Assembly (NCBI GenBank): GCA_012033335.1
Contig: JAAURB010000004.1
Span: 26,061-90,060, forward strand
DNA: 64,000 nt
Direction of reading: 5' to 3'
DNA from: Oscillatoriales cyanobacterium RM2_1_1
GTDB lineage: Bacteria > Cyanobacteriota > Cyanobacteriia > Cyanobacteriales > Microcoleaceae
Each line of letters begins with the position of its first letter. Positions within the stretch are counted from its first letter, which is position 1. The notes under the pieces are model-generated. The model worked only from the letters and a program-made list of their open reading frames with translations. It made no database searches and was not told the DNA's origin. A program made the position numbers and the translations under genes. This document shows positions 1-8,071 of this stretch, piece by piece.

Positions 1-62
1 TCCCTCCCGTTAATTTCCAGTTAACTTTACAGTTGATTTTCAGTCCACCTTAACTTCAAACC

Positions 63-1352
63 TTGACCATTCACGTTGTTGGTATTGGCTTAGATGGGGC
101 GGCGGGATTGCCAGAATCCCTCCGTAGATTGGTGACTCAAGCAGCGGTTTTAGTCGGAAGCGATCGCCATCTCAATTACTTTTCCAATAGCAGGGCTCAG
201 CGGATTGTCCTAGGGGACTTGATTACGGTCTGTCAGCGGTTGCAACGATTGCTCAAGACCTGGGAAGCCGGGGATGATTCAGGGATGGTGGGTTCCCAGG
301 ACTATGTTGCCCTGCTGGTTTCTGGGGATCCATTGTTTTTTGGGTTTGGCCGCTTGTTACTAGCCCAGTTTCCCCCGGAACAGTTGACCTTTTATCCCCA
401 GGTCAGCTCAATTCAGCTTGCCTTCAATCGGCTTAAGGTTCCCTGGCAAGATGCTCAGATTATTAGTGCCCATGGACGCTCCTCAGAAACCTTGACCCAA
501 GCCCTGCGCCAGCGGGCCGAAAAGATTGCGGTGCTGACGGATAATATCCATACGCCAACGGCGATCGCGGGCCTGTTACTGTCCCTCGATCTGGCCACCA
601 ACTATGAATTTTGGGTGTGTGAAAATCTAGGAGGCGTGGATGAACAGATACAACAATGGGAGATTGAGGCGCTACAAACCCAGACATTTGCGCCGCTAAA
701 TGTGGTGGTTTTGCTTTATCACTTCCGGGATTTACAAGCCCCCCTGGATCTCAACCAGTTGCCCCGGTTAGGGATTCCGGATAGTTTGTTTCACAGTTAT
801 GGCGATCGCCCGGGATTGATCACCAAGCGGGAAGTCCGAACCTTGGTCTTGGGGGAGTTGGCCCTGCAGCCGGGTCAGGTGGTTTGGGATGTGGGAGCGG
901 GAACCGGATCCGTCTCCATTGAAATTGCCCGGTTGTTTCCAGAGTCGATGGTTTATGCGGTTGAAAGAACCGCCGCCGGGACGATTCTGATTGAGCAAAA
1001 TATTAAACGGTTTCAGGTGAATAATGTGATTTCAATCCACGGCGAAGCTCCCAAGATTTTGCATCGTCTGCAATCGCCCCAGCGAATATTTGTGGGGGGG
1101 AGCGGGGGGAATTTGAGTGAAGTTTTAGGGATTTGTAGTGTTCGGCTCCAACCGGGGGGAGTGATGGTAATGGCCTTTGCTACCCTGGAGCATTTAACCC
1201 TAGCTCAAAATTGGTTGGTTGAGCGCATGAAAACTGAAACAACCTGGCGCTCTCGACTTCTACAAGTCCAGCTTGCCCATTCAGTTGCAGTAGGGAACCT
1301 GACCCGATTTGCCCCCTTGAACCCGGTGACAATTCTGACCATTCATTTCTGA
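63..1352 (+). CDS. cobL: Bifunctional cobalt-precorrin-6B methyltransferase/decarboxylase CobL (CbiE-CbiT fusion)
   Basis: The protein methylates precorrin-6Y at C5 and C15 and decarboxylates the C12 acetate in corrin ring synthesis, in the cytoplasm, using S-adenosylmethionine. The 429 residues fit a CbiE-CbiT fusion. The N-terminal CbiE part begins with VVGIGLDG and has the GDPLFFGFG glycine-rich loop near residue 97. The C-terminal CbiT methyltransferase starts near residue 255 (TKREVR) and has the SAM loop VWDVGAGTGSVSIE near 275. The start is TTG: the frame has a stop codon 12 bases upstream and no ATG that keeps the N-terminal motif, and no Shine-Dalgarno sequence is visible. A second cobalamin methyltransferase (cobI) lies 3 kb downstream on the other strand, so the pathway genes are near each other but not in one operon. 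Family assignment is firm. Confidence 0.93.
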   Translation: MTIHVVGIGLDGAAGLPESLRRLVTQAAVLVGSDRHLNYFSNSRAQRIVLGDLITVCQRLQRLLKTWEAGDDSGMVGSQDYVALLVSGDPLFFGFGRLLLAQFPPEQLTFYPQVSSIQLAFNRLKVPWQDAQIISAHGRSSETLTQALRQRAEKIAVLTDNIHTPTAIAGLLLSLDLATNYEFWVCENLGGVDEQIQQWEIEALQTQTFAPLNVVVLLYHFRDLQAPLDLNQLPRLGIPDSLFHSYGDRPGLITKREVRTLVLGELALQPGQVVWDVGAGTGSVSIEIARLFPESMVYAVERTAAGTILIEQNIKRFQVNNVISIHGEAPKILHRLQSPQRIFVGGSGGNLSEVLGICSVRLQPGGVMVMAFATLEHLTLAQNWLVERMKTETTWRSRLLQVQLAHSVAVGNLTRFAPLNPVTILTIHF

Positions 1353-1366
1353 TGATTCACTTCTGA

Positions 1367-1390
1367 ACATTGAATCAGATGATTCAATGT
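1367..1390. terminator. Perfect 10-bp hairpin after cobL
   Basis: ACATTGAATC and GATTCAATGT form a perfect 10-bp stem around the loop AGAT, 15 bases after the cobL stop. No clear T-tract follows, so termination is inferred only from position. Confidence 0.4.
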
Positions 1391-1426
1391 AACGATAGAC
1401 TTTGTTCATCTCCAACTAGTAAACTC

Positions 1427-1459
1427 TCTTGAAAGCCCTGCAGCTCAAGACTTTCAAGA
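1427..1459. repeat. Dispersed palindromic repeat, copy 1
   Basis: TCTTGAAAG pairs with CTTTCAAGA around a 15-base loop and is followed by AAAGAAAGCAT. The same arrangement, with a longer stem and the same AAGAAAGCA tail, occurs at 60346-60380. It lies between the convergent genes cobL and lrtA, so it could also act as a bidirectional terminator. Confidence 0.5.
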
Positions 1460-1498
1460 AAAGAAAGCATCACTCATCCGTTTGGCCTTCGCCTCAGG

Positions 1499-2154
1499 TC
1501 AGCCCAATATTTTGTGGGGATGATCTGATGTTTCAATCTGAGTGATTTTCCCGTGACCGTTGGTGTGGCTGCTATCATGACCATTGGGTTCGTGGGGCTG
1601 AATGACTCCATAGCCTCCATGGTGAGCCCGTTTATAAATCACATTGATTTCCCCCGTTGCCCCATTGCGGAACATATAAAAATCATGGTCAATCAATTGC
1701 AATTGCTCTAAGGCATCATGAATCGTCATCGCCGGCATGGCAAAATACTTGGTACGTACCACTTCTTCCGGTAACTGGGGCTGGCGATCGCCAATCAGGT
1801 CTTCTTGTTGAGTAGGAATCTGAGCTACTACTTCTCCAGTTTTGGGAGGATGCTTGGCGTAACGTTTCTCTTTGTACTTCCGTAGCTGGCGGGTAATCTT
1901 ATCCGCTACCATATCAATGCTGGCATAGAGGTTCTCGCTGCTTTCCTGAGCCCGAATCACCGTACCATTGCGTAGATCGTAACTTCGGCAGTCTGCTTTG
2001 GGTTGATTCGGGGGTTACGAGCCACTGATAAATGGACATCGACCTCTGTTGTAAGCTGTTGAAAATGGCTAACTGCCTTAGAAACCTTCTGATCAACATA
2101 ATCACGAATCGCATCAGTGATTTCTAGATTTTTACCCTGGATTACAAGCTCCAT
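1499..2154 (-). CDS. lrtA: Ribosome hibernation promoting factor (long form), LrtA; frameshifted
   Basis: Long-form HPF dimerises idle 70S ribosomes into 100S particles. In cyanobacteria it is known as the light-repressed transcript gene lrtA. The N-terminal S30AE half reads [16 protein letters not shown] and continues to TIYA in one frame (1957-2154). The rest, from [18 protein letters not shown] to the C-terminal dimerisation domain ([14 protein letters not shown]), is in another frame (1499-1960). Restoring one A in the AA run at about 1972 (complement of GCAATGG read as GCAAATGG) gives the family's TIYANGTVIRA junction and a full-length protein of about 218 residues. The low-complexity HGHGK-type tail is normal for spacer sequence. 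A single-base sequencing error is more likely than a dead gene, because both halves are otherwise intact. The spacer upstream (2155-2390) is long enough for the long leader known for lrtA. Confidence 0.9.
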
Positions 2155-2390
2155 AAAGCTCCTCCTACTGAGAATGTGGGTACATAACTTAACCTTAACA
2201 TTTCACCCTTTCAGATCAACCCCTTTTTAGAATCTGTTGCATCCCTTGACAATTCTTGACCTTGACCTTGGTTTAGCCTTGATTTTGGAGATATAGTTCT
2301 TACCCTATTGTGGGGTTAATTATCTGATTTTTAAGCTCTTCTTAAACTTTTTCAGGATATCTTTTCAGGATATCTTTTTAGAAAATCTGC
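2155..2390. other. Spacer between lrtA and the TonB-like gene
   Basis: This spacer contains the lrtA promoter and leader region (lrtA reads leftward). It also holds a perfect 13-bp tandem duplication at 2351-2376 (unit TTCAGGATATCTT), just after the end of the TonB-like gene. No ORF or RNA gene was recognised. Confidence 0.5.
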
Positions 2391-4133
2391 TCAGGGTTCA
2401 GGTATTGCCGGAGAATTGATTGGGGAATCAATTGTGGAATTGTCAGCTTCCTCAGTTGTCGCTTCTGGTTCAGGAACACTCTCTTCGGTTTCGGGGGAAA
2501 TAGCATCCGGTGCCTGGGTTTCAGTTTCAGTTTCAGCTTCAATATTGGCTTCGACTTCAGATGGAATGTCAGATTCGGTTTCAGAGGTTTCTGCACCGGC
2601 GGCGGGAGTTTCCCCCGGGGTTGCTGGTGAGGCGGGTTGGCGAGAGGACTCGGGTTCAGTGGGTTGAATTGGCGTAACTGAATTGGGAGCACCTGCACCG
2701 GGGACAGACTGCCCAGGACTGCTGGGGGTTCCGCAGATTGCACTATTGAACTCAAACCCATATTGGTAGGCGACGGGAACATTCAATGGATCTCCCGGAA
2801 CCTCCTGAATTCTCTGCAATGCGGCCCGACTCAACAGCGGATCTCCCTGTAAATAAAGCACCTCTGGCCCCTCCAGGATGGCCCCATCGGGGCCAACAAC
2901 AACCCCAATTAATGCCTGACCTTCTAGCTTTTGGGCACAAGCTTCCGCTGGATAAAAATCGGTAATCGTTTGGGGGGAACTAGTTTCCAGGTCAGCATAC
3001 CCACTTTCCTGAAGGCTTTGCACCCAGACAAAATACTCCCCCAAGCTTTCAGCACCCCGACGAGATTGTTCGATGCCTGACCCTGAAGTGCCCTCCGGGG
3101 CAGTGTTTTCTCCATCAGAACCCGGTGAATTTTGTTCCTCCAGATCGCAAAGAATTGAGCCTTTAGTACAGTCTGGATTGATAGGGGCGGGTTGAGTTGT
3201 CGAGGTGGGATCGGGTTGATTGGGGTTGCCTGAATCGGGATCAGTGGAGGTTGAAGTTTCACCTATCCCCTCTCCATTTGAACCGGATGAATCCCTTGTA
3301 TCCTCTGCATCCTCTGAGCAATTGGCCCGATTGAAGCGGAATTCAAATCCATAGGCGCTATAGGGTGCTGTAAATTCAGCGGCAGGAATACCGGCTAAGA
3401 ATTTCTCAGCGGCTTCCCAGACTGCTGTATCGAGATCCTCATTGCCCGTTTTTTCAAACAGATCGGGGCCAGCAATAATTTTCCCTTCCCCATCCACCAC
3501 AACAGCCAACCGAGCCAGATCCCTGGTTCGAGGTCTACAATTGGTGTCTTCATTTTTGACTACAGCAATTCCTTTCAACTCCGGATATTTGGGTTGAATT
3601 GTTCTAACCCATTCCAGGAAGGGATTAACCGGAGGGGGAGGAGCCGGGGGTTGATTATTAAAATCAGGAGGCGGGGAAAAGTTGGGGAGATTTGGGCCCG
3701 GAGCCAGAGAACGATTTGGAAAGTCCTCTGGAGAGTCGGTTTGAAAGGGAGAAGACTCATTGCCAATCCGGGGCAATCCCAGGGAGCTAGTGAAGGAATC
3801 ATCAAACGGCAGGGTCGAAAGGGGCGGGGGCGAGGTTGTGGGCTGGGAGCCAAACAGGGGCAGAGTCAGAGATCTGGGGATTTTGAACGGGGACGGAACC
3901 AATCGGGTCGGTTCGGGGTAAACCCCTTGCACCTGCTCTGGACTGAGTTCGAGTAATTCGACCGTGGGGGGTAGATCGGCGGTTTCCGGGAACAGGGGCA
4001 ACTTCTCAATATTGAACCCGATCAGGGCGTGCAACCCCAATGAAGCAAGAACGGCGGCAACGGATACGGAGCGCAGCAGCCTGGGTACAGATTGTTCGGG
4101 GGGAGTCTGGGGAGGCGAGGGCAGAGAAACCAT
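2391..4133 (-). CDS. TonB-like energy transducer protein with two TonB C-terminal-type domains
   Basis: The 580-residue protein has one N-terminal membrane anchor (VSVAAVLASLGLHALIGF, about residues 22-40), then the PPTVELLEL motif and a proline-rich periplasmic stretch typical of TonB. Two related domains follow. The first starts near residue 174 (WVRTIQPKYPELKG) and ends YGFEFRFNRANC. The second starts near residue 369 (WVQSLQESGYADLE) and ends YGFEFNSAIC. Each contains a VVVDGEGKI or VVVGPDGAI strand as in TonB_C. The tail is very rich in Glu, Thr, Ser and Pro (acidic repeats near 520-570). It may couple inner-membrane energy to outer-membrane receptors, but no ExbB, ExbD or receptor gene is nearby, so the role is inferred. 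The two-domain arrangement and acidic tail are unlike E. coli TonB (239 residues, one domain). Confidence 0.72.
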   Translation of the reverse strand: MVSLPSPPQTPPEQSVPRLLRSVSVAAVLASLGLHALIGFNIEKLPLFPETADLPPTVELLELSPEQVQGVYPEPTRLVPSPFKIPRSLTLPLFGSQPTTSPPPLSTLPFDDSFTSSLGLPRIGNESSPFQTDSPEDFPNRSLAPGPNLPNFSPPPDFNNQPPAPPPPVNPFLEWVRTIQPKYPELKGIAVVKNEDTNCRPRTRDLARLAVVVDGEGKIIAGPDLFEKTGNEDLDTAVWEAAEKFLAGIPAAEFTAPYSAYGFEFRFNRANCSEDAEDTRDSSGSNGEGIGETSTSTDPDSGNPNQPDPTSTTQPAPINPDCTKGSILCDLEEQNSPGSDGENTAPEGTSGSGIEQSRRGAESLGEYFVWVQSLQESGYADLETSSPQTITDFYPAEACAQKLEGQALIGVVVGPDGAILEGPEVLYLQGDPLLSRAALQRIQEVPGDPLNVPVAYQYGFEFNSAICGTPSSPGQSVPGAGAPNSVTPIQPTEPESSRQPASPATPGETPAAGAETSETESDIPSEVEANIEAETETETQAPDAISPETEESVPEPEATTEEADNSTIDSPINSPAIPEP

Positions 4134-4200
4134 GACAGATCAGCGACAACTCCAACGGGGGCAGGTTCGGGGGTTTGACCCTGGGGCTTGATCACAGGGG

Positions 4201-4230
4201 CTTGATCCAGTTGAGTCTTGATCCAGTTGA
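4201..4230. repeat. 14-bp direct duplication in spacer
   Basis: CTTGATCCAGTTGA occurs at 4201-4214 and again at 4217-4230. A partial copy (GGCTTGATC) precedes it. It lies between the TonB-like gene and cobI, and is one of many short tandem duplications in this window. Confidence 0.7.
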
Positions 4231-4259
4231 ATGCTAACTCCCTGAACCAGACCCACGGA

Positions 4260-4979
4260 TCACGTAGCAAAAATCACTAGGAGAGAGAAGTAAGACAGAT
4301 CAAGCTGGGGGCGATCGCCCAACCCAGCATAGATCACCTGATGGGGTAACGTTGCCCATTCTACAACATAAGCTGAGTCGAGCAGTCCTCGCCGTTGTAG
4401 CAGGGCCCACACCTGGGAATAAACTGATTTAACTTTCATCAAAACCACGACATTGGCCTGATCCAGGGTTCCTTCTAGGGCTTCTAGGCCATAAAATCCG
4501 GGCAAAATCGCCAGACGTTGATCCCGCACGGTCAAGGGCAATCCCAAACTGGCAACGGCAGCCAAGGGAGAGCAAACTCCTGGAATGGCCTGAACCCTGG
4601 CTTCAGGATGAAGTTTTCGTAACGTTTGTGCCAGATACGTAAAAGTGCTATAAAAACTGACATCCCCTTCACAGGCAAAGGCCACATTCATTCCCTGGGC
4701 CAGATAGGGCCAAACCTGAGCGGCAGCCCGATCCCAGGCCGTTTGCAAAATCACCTCATCCTGAACATAGGGAAATTCTAGAGGCAGTTGGAGCTGATTC
4801 GCTTGTAGCCAGGAACGGATGATTCCCTGGGCAATTCCAGGCTTACCGGCAGTACCGGCGGGAAAAGCCACCACGGGAGAATTTCTCAGAATATTTAGCC
4901 CCTTAACGGTAATCAATTCTGGATCCCCTGGCCCCACGCTGATGCCGTAGAGTAGACCTCTGGTTTGCGGGCTAGACAT
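4260..4979 (-). CDS. cobI: Precorrin-2 C20-methyltransferase
   Basis: The enzyme transfers a methyl group from SAM to C20 of precorrin-2 (or its cobalt form, then called CbiL) in cobalamin synthesis. It belongs to the tetrapyrrole methylase fold. The N-terminus GLLYGISVGPGDPELITVKG is diagnostic. The second SAM-contacting segment is VAFACEGDVSFYSTFTYLAQ near residue 94, followed by IPGVCSPLAAVASLGLPL near 132. At 239 residues it has normal length and is intact. The ATG start is 85 bases from the ATG of the divergent small gene on the other strand, so the two may share a control region. The TonB-like gene lies downstream in the same orientation, but no functional link is evident. Confidence 0.93.
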   Translation of the reverse strand: MSSPQTRGLLYGISVGPGDPELITVKGLNILRNSPVVAFPAGTAGKPGIAQGIIRSWLQANQLQLPLEFPYVQDEVILQTAWDRAAAQVWPYLAQGMNVAFACEGDVSFYSTFTYLAQTLRKLHPEARVQAIPGVCSPLAAVASLGLPLTVRDQRLAILPGFYGLEALEGTLDQANVVVLMKVKSVYSQVWALLQRRGLLDSAYVVEWATLPHQVIYAGLGDRPQLDLSYFSLLVIFAT

Positions 4980-5063
4980 TTGGCAGTTCGGGGACTGAAG
5001 AGACTGAATGAATCCAGGTTAGAATTTCAGATAAATTCATGGATGATTCAAAAAATCTTAACT

Positions 5064-5333
5064 ATGCCATTCTACGACTACTTCTGCCCCAGCAATAACC
5101 GTAAAGTTGAAGTATTGCACAGCATTCACCGGGAAGTCCAAACCTGGGGAGAGATCTGTCAATTGGCCGGATGTGAACCGGGAGATACCCCAGCCAATGC
5201 CCCGGTCAAGCGATTACTCAGCGCTCCCAATTTAGCCATTCCCCTCTCTGACAATGACTACAAAAGTGCCGGATTTACTCGCTTGGTCAAGCGGGATCAG
5301 GGAGTTTATGAGAACGTTACCGCTAAAGATTAG
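5064..5333 (+). CDS. Small FmdB/zinc-ribbon-like protein
   Basis: This is an 89-residue protein starting MPFYDYFCPSNNRKVEVLHS. It resembles the FmdB-type zinc ribbon, which starts MPxYEYxCxxCGxxFE. The first knuckle is degenerate here: only one Cys (C8) precedes the Asn-Asn-Arg segment. Two further Cys (ICQLAGC) stand where the second CxxC would be, so zinc binding is doubtful. The frame is open upstream to 4965, but ATG 5064 gives the family N-terminus and is preferred. The function is unknown. It is divergent from cobI. Confidence 0.68.
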   Translation: MPFYDYFCPSNNRKVEVLHSIHREVQTWGEICQLAGCEPGDTPANAPVKRLLSAPNLAIPLSDNDYKSAGFTRLVKRDQGVYENVTAKD

Positions 5334-5696
5334 CTACAGACCTGGGATTGTAGAGTCAATTGAGTGCAATAGTCGTCCTGATTGTCTCCCCGTAGGCAAA
5401 ATCCCTCACCAGAGGATTTTTAGCTTTAAATAAATATCTAATAAGAAGCATTGATGTGGGGGTGAAGGGGGCAGTGTCCCTCTCCTGGAGCGAAGCCCCA
5501 GAACCCTTTCTATCTAACAATGAATAACAACCATCTGCCCACAGCGATCTCAAATGATTGGTGAAAGGAACTGAAGATTCTACCCGAGAGATCAAACCCG
5601 GGAGATCAAACCCCAACATCGCAAGCCCAATCTAAAGCTATAGAGCTATAGAATAGAGGGTAACGTTGTGAGCGATGGGTGAGGAGGCTATCAACC
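5334..5696. other. Spacer with a diverged copy of a dispersed repeat
   Basis: Positions 5430-5515 contain a region with GAAGGGGGCAGTG and GCGAAGCCCCAGA. It shares blocks with the repeats at 19146-19209 and 37272-37337. A short duplication of GAGATCAAACCC lies near 5587-5613. A reverse-strand reading frame here (5356-5619) overlaps the repeat and looks non-coding. Confidence 0.5.
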
Positions 5697-6554
5697 TTGA
5701 ATGAACTGAGAGATGCACTAGAACTGGCGACAGAGGATGAATTGCAGCAACTTACGGAGTTGCTGTTTAGTCGCCGATTAAATCCCCTGGACTATATCAA
5801 TACGCCCCATCCAATTGACGTTGAGAGGCTGGATCAAGAGGCTTGGTTAGATGCAATTGAAGATCGGTTTCAATACCTGGCGGCGGATGGGCTGACGGTT
5901 TTGCGGGGATGTACCCACCAGGTTACCTATCGCCAGGTTTTAGTTCAGGTCTGCCGCTATCTGAAAATTTCTTATTCTAAGACTATCTCCACAACCGATC
6001 TGGAAGCCGAGATTTTTCTATTTTTGCTAGGGCGGGCCTGGAAGCGGCTTCCCAACACTGAGCAAGACACCCTGGCTCAGGGAGTGCAAGAAGCTTTAGC
6101 CAAACATGGCTCTACTAAGCCCTTACCGCTCTCTCTCGAGAAAGATCCCTTTGGCCCTTTGCTTAGAGCGGGAGGGGCCCTGGCGGTGGGTTCTCTGCTG
6201 CGACCCATTCTCCTCAAGCAACTTGCCCAGCAGTTTGCTTTACAATTTGCTCGCTATCAAATCGCAAAACAGGCCATGGTTCAGGGGGGAGCGATCGCCG
6301 CCGCCCAGATGCAAAGCCAGGTCACAGCCCAAATGGCTCGACGGGGAATGGCGTTGAGTGCGGCCCGATATGGAGCAACCCGTAGCGTTTTTGCCTTCCT
6401 GGGGCCAATGTTATGGACATGGTTTCTAGCTGATGTAAGCTGGCGGATGGTTTCTACTAGTTACACTCGGATTATTCCGATGATTTTTGCCCTGGCTCAA
6501 ATTCGCCTCACCCGCGACTCAACTGACGATGAGATGACCTGGGAAATGGCATAG
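5697..6554 (+). CDS. YaaW family (UPF0174) protein
   Basis: The segment YRQVLVQVCRYLKISYSK through FLLGRAWKRLP matches the E. coli YaaW pattern (YRAILLDVSKRLKLK, then LRNTWKKM), so I assign the UPF0174 family, whose function is unknown. A glycine- and alanine-rich hydrophobic stretch (GGALAVGSLLRPILL) and a C-terminal apolar segment (SVFAFLGPMLWTWFLADVSW) suggest membrane association. The start is TTG 5697: an AGGAGG sequence at 5682-5687 lies 9 bases upstream. The earlier GTG at 5679 would place that ribosome-binding site inside the gene. The resulting protein has 285 residues. Confidence 0.75.
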   Translation: MNELRDALELATEDELQQLTELLFSRRLNPLDYINTPHPIDVERLDQEAWLDAIEDRFQYLAADGLTVLRGCTHQVTYRQVLVQVCRYLKISYSKTISTTDLEAEIFLFLLGRAWKRLPNTEQDTLAQGVQEALAKHGSTKPLPLSLEKDPFGPLLRAGGALAVGSLLRPILLKQLAQQFALQFARYQIAKQAMVQGGAIAAAQMQSQVTAQMARRGMALSAARYGATRSVFAFLGPMLWTWFLADVSWRMVSTSYTRIIPMIFALAQIRLTRDSTDDEMTWEMA

Positions 6555-6637
6555 GGGCTTGACTTTTTATCTGGCACTTTTTATCGGGTACTTTCTATAA
6601 AAAATTTCATCACACCCTATCTCATGGCGCACTTCCC

Positions 6638-8014
6638 ATGAACCAATGGAGGCAAGTCTTTTTCAGGCGGGTACTGACCCCCCATCTTGAACCTGATCTG
6701 CAATGGGCCTGGAATAGTTTGCAGATTGGGATTTTGACTTTTTTTCTATTGCCAACCTGGGGAGCAATCCTGATTGTGCTTAGTGTATTGGTCACCTTGA
6801 AGCAGCGTTTCTGGCAGGTGATTCGCCAGCCGATCAATCAAGTTCTGGCGGTTTTTAGTGGAGTTCTGGTGGTTTTTAGTCTCGGTTCTCCCAATCCTGG
6901 GGACGCATTCTTGGGCCTGTGCAATCTTGTGCCTTATTTTCTAGTCTTTGCCGGATTGAGCGCGCTGATTCAGACCCCTAATCAACTGCGGCAGATTTCT
7001 AGGTTGATTGTCTTCTCAATTATTCCGATTACTGGGCTGGGTTTTGGCCAGGGGTTTTTGGGTTGGTCAGGCATTGAATCGCTTCAGATGATTTCAGGCT
7101 GGATTTTAGAGCCGGGTGGCAGTCCCCCCGGTCGGATTTCTTCTGTGTTTATTTATGCCAATTTATTGGCCGCTTATTTGGTGGTTGGATTTGCTTTGAG
7201 TCTGGGACTATTGATTGAGCAAATTATTCAGCAGATCTGGATGAATTCCCGGCTAAAAAGACACTCCATGCTGAAGTTTGAGCCCTCAAAATTACCCAAC
7301 AAATTATCTATTTCAGGGTTGGGAATCACGGTAATTTTTGCCACGATTGGCTTGATCCTGACCAACTCTCGGAATGCCTGGGGATTAATGGTAATTCTCG
7401 CAATGGCTTACGGGGTTTATGTGGGCTGGAATTGGCTGGTGATGGGGGCGATCGCCGGAGTGATGCTAATTTTTGCCGCCGCATTTGCTCCCCCGTTTAT
7501 TCATCAGCCATTGCGCCTGATTGTGCCAGGTTATTTCTGGCAGCGATTAACCGATCAGAACTTTGAACGCCCCGTAGAAATCCTGCGAATGACCCAGTGG
7601 AAATTTGCCTGGGGTTTGACTCAAGCTCGACCCTGGACAGGTTGGGGCTTGAGAAATTTTACCCCCCTGTATGAGGCTCAGATGAACATCTGGCTCGGGC
7701 ATCCCCATAATTTGTTCCTGATGATGACGGCTGAAATTGGGATCCCGTTAACCCTGGTGTTTTTCAGTCTGGTGGGATGGATCCTGGTTCGGGGAGTTTG
7801 GCTTTGGCTCAGTTGGCCCAAAAACTCGCCGGATCGGGTCATTTTATTCAGTTTTTTAATCGGGTTTACTAGCTTAATTCTGTTTAATTTATTTGATGTC
7901 ACGCTATTTGATTTGAGAATTAATACCCTGGGATGGCTGCTTTTGAGTGCCATTTTTGGTGTTGTCCTGCATTTTCAATCTCCGACTCAACAACAGTCTC
8001 AATTACAGCCTTAA
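6638..8014 (+). CDS. O-antigen ligase/polymerase family membrane protein (Wzy_C)
   Basis: This 458-residue protein has about ten hydrophobic segments. It has the Wzy_C/WaaL hallmark: a loop with TNSRNAWG near residue 243, then WTGWGLRNFTPLY near 336, then GHPHNLFLMMTAEIGIP near 360. Such proteins join or polymerise lipid-linked glycans at the periplasmic face. The cyanobacterial IctB proteins are in the same superfamily, so a glycan role is not certain. It is followed by a convergent ABC exporter. No polysaccharide gene cluster surrounds it. Confidence 0.8.
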   Translation: MNQWRQVFFRRVLTPHLEPDLQWAWNSLQIGILTFFLLPTWGAILIVLSVLVTLKQRFWQVIRQPINQVLAVFSGVLVVFSLGSPNPGDAFLGLCNLVPYFLVFAGLSALIQTPNQLRQISRLIVFSIIPITGLGFGQGFLGWSGIESLQMISGWILEPGGSPPGRISSVFIYANLLAAYLVVGFALSLGLLIEQIIQQIWMNSRLKRHSMLKFEPSKLPNKLSISGLGITVIFATIGLILTNSRNAWGLMVILAMAYGVYVGWNWLVMGAIAGVMLIFAAAFAPPFIHQPLRLIVPGYFWQRLTDQNFERPVEILRMTQWKFAWGLTQARPWTGWGLRNFTPLYEAQMNIWLGHPHNLFLMMTAEIGIPLTLVFFSLVGWILVRGVWLWLSWPKNSPDRVILFSFLIGFTSLILFNLFDVTLFDLRINTLGWLLLSAIFGVVLHFQSPTQQQSQLQP

Positions 8015-8071
8015 TTTGAATCGCAACGATAATCTCAATGATAATCTTAAGGGCAATTGCAACGCCTCAGC

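Noticed and set aside
5356..5619. 87-codon minus-strand ORF
   Set aside because: It overlaps a dispersed repeat copy and has no protein-like pattern.
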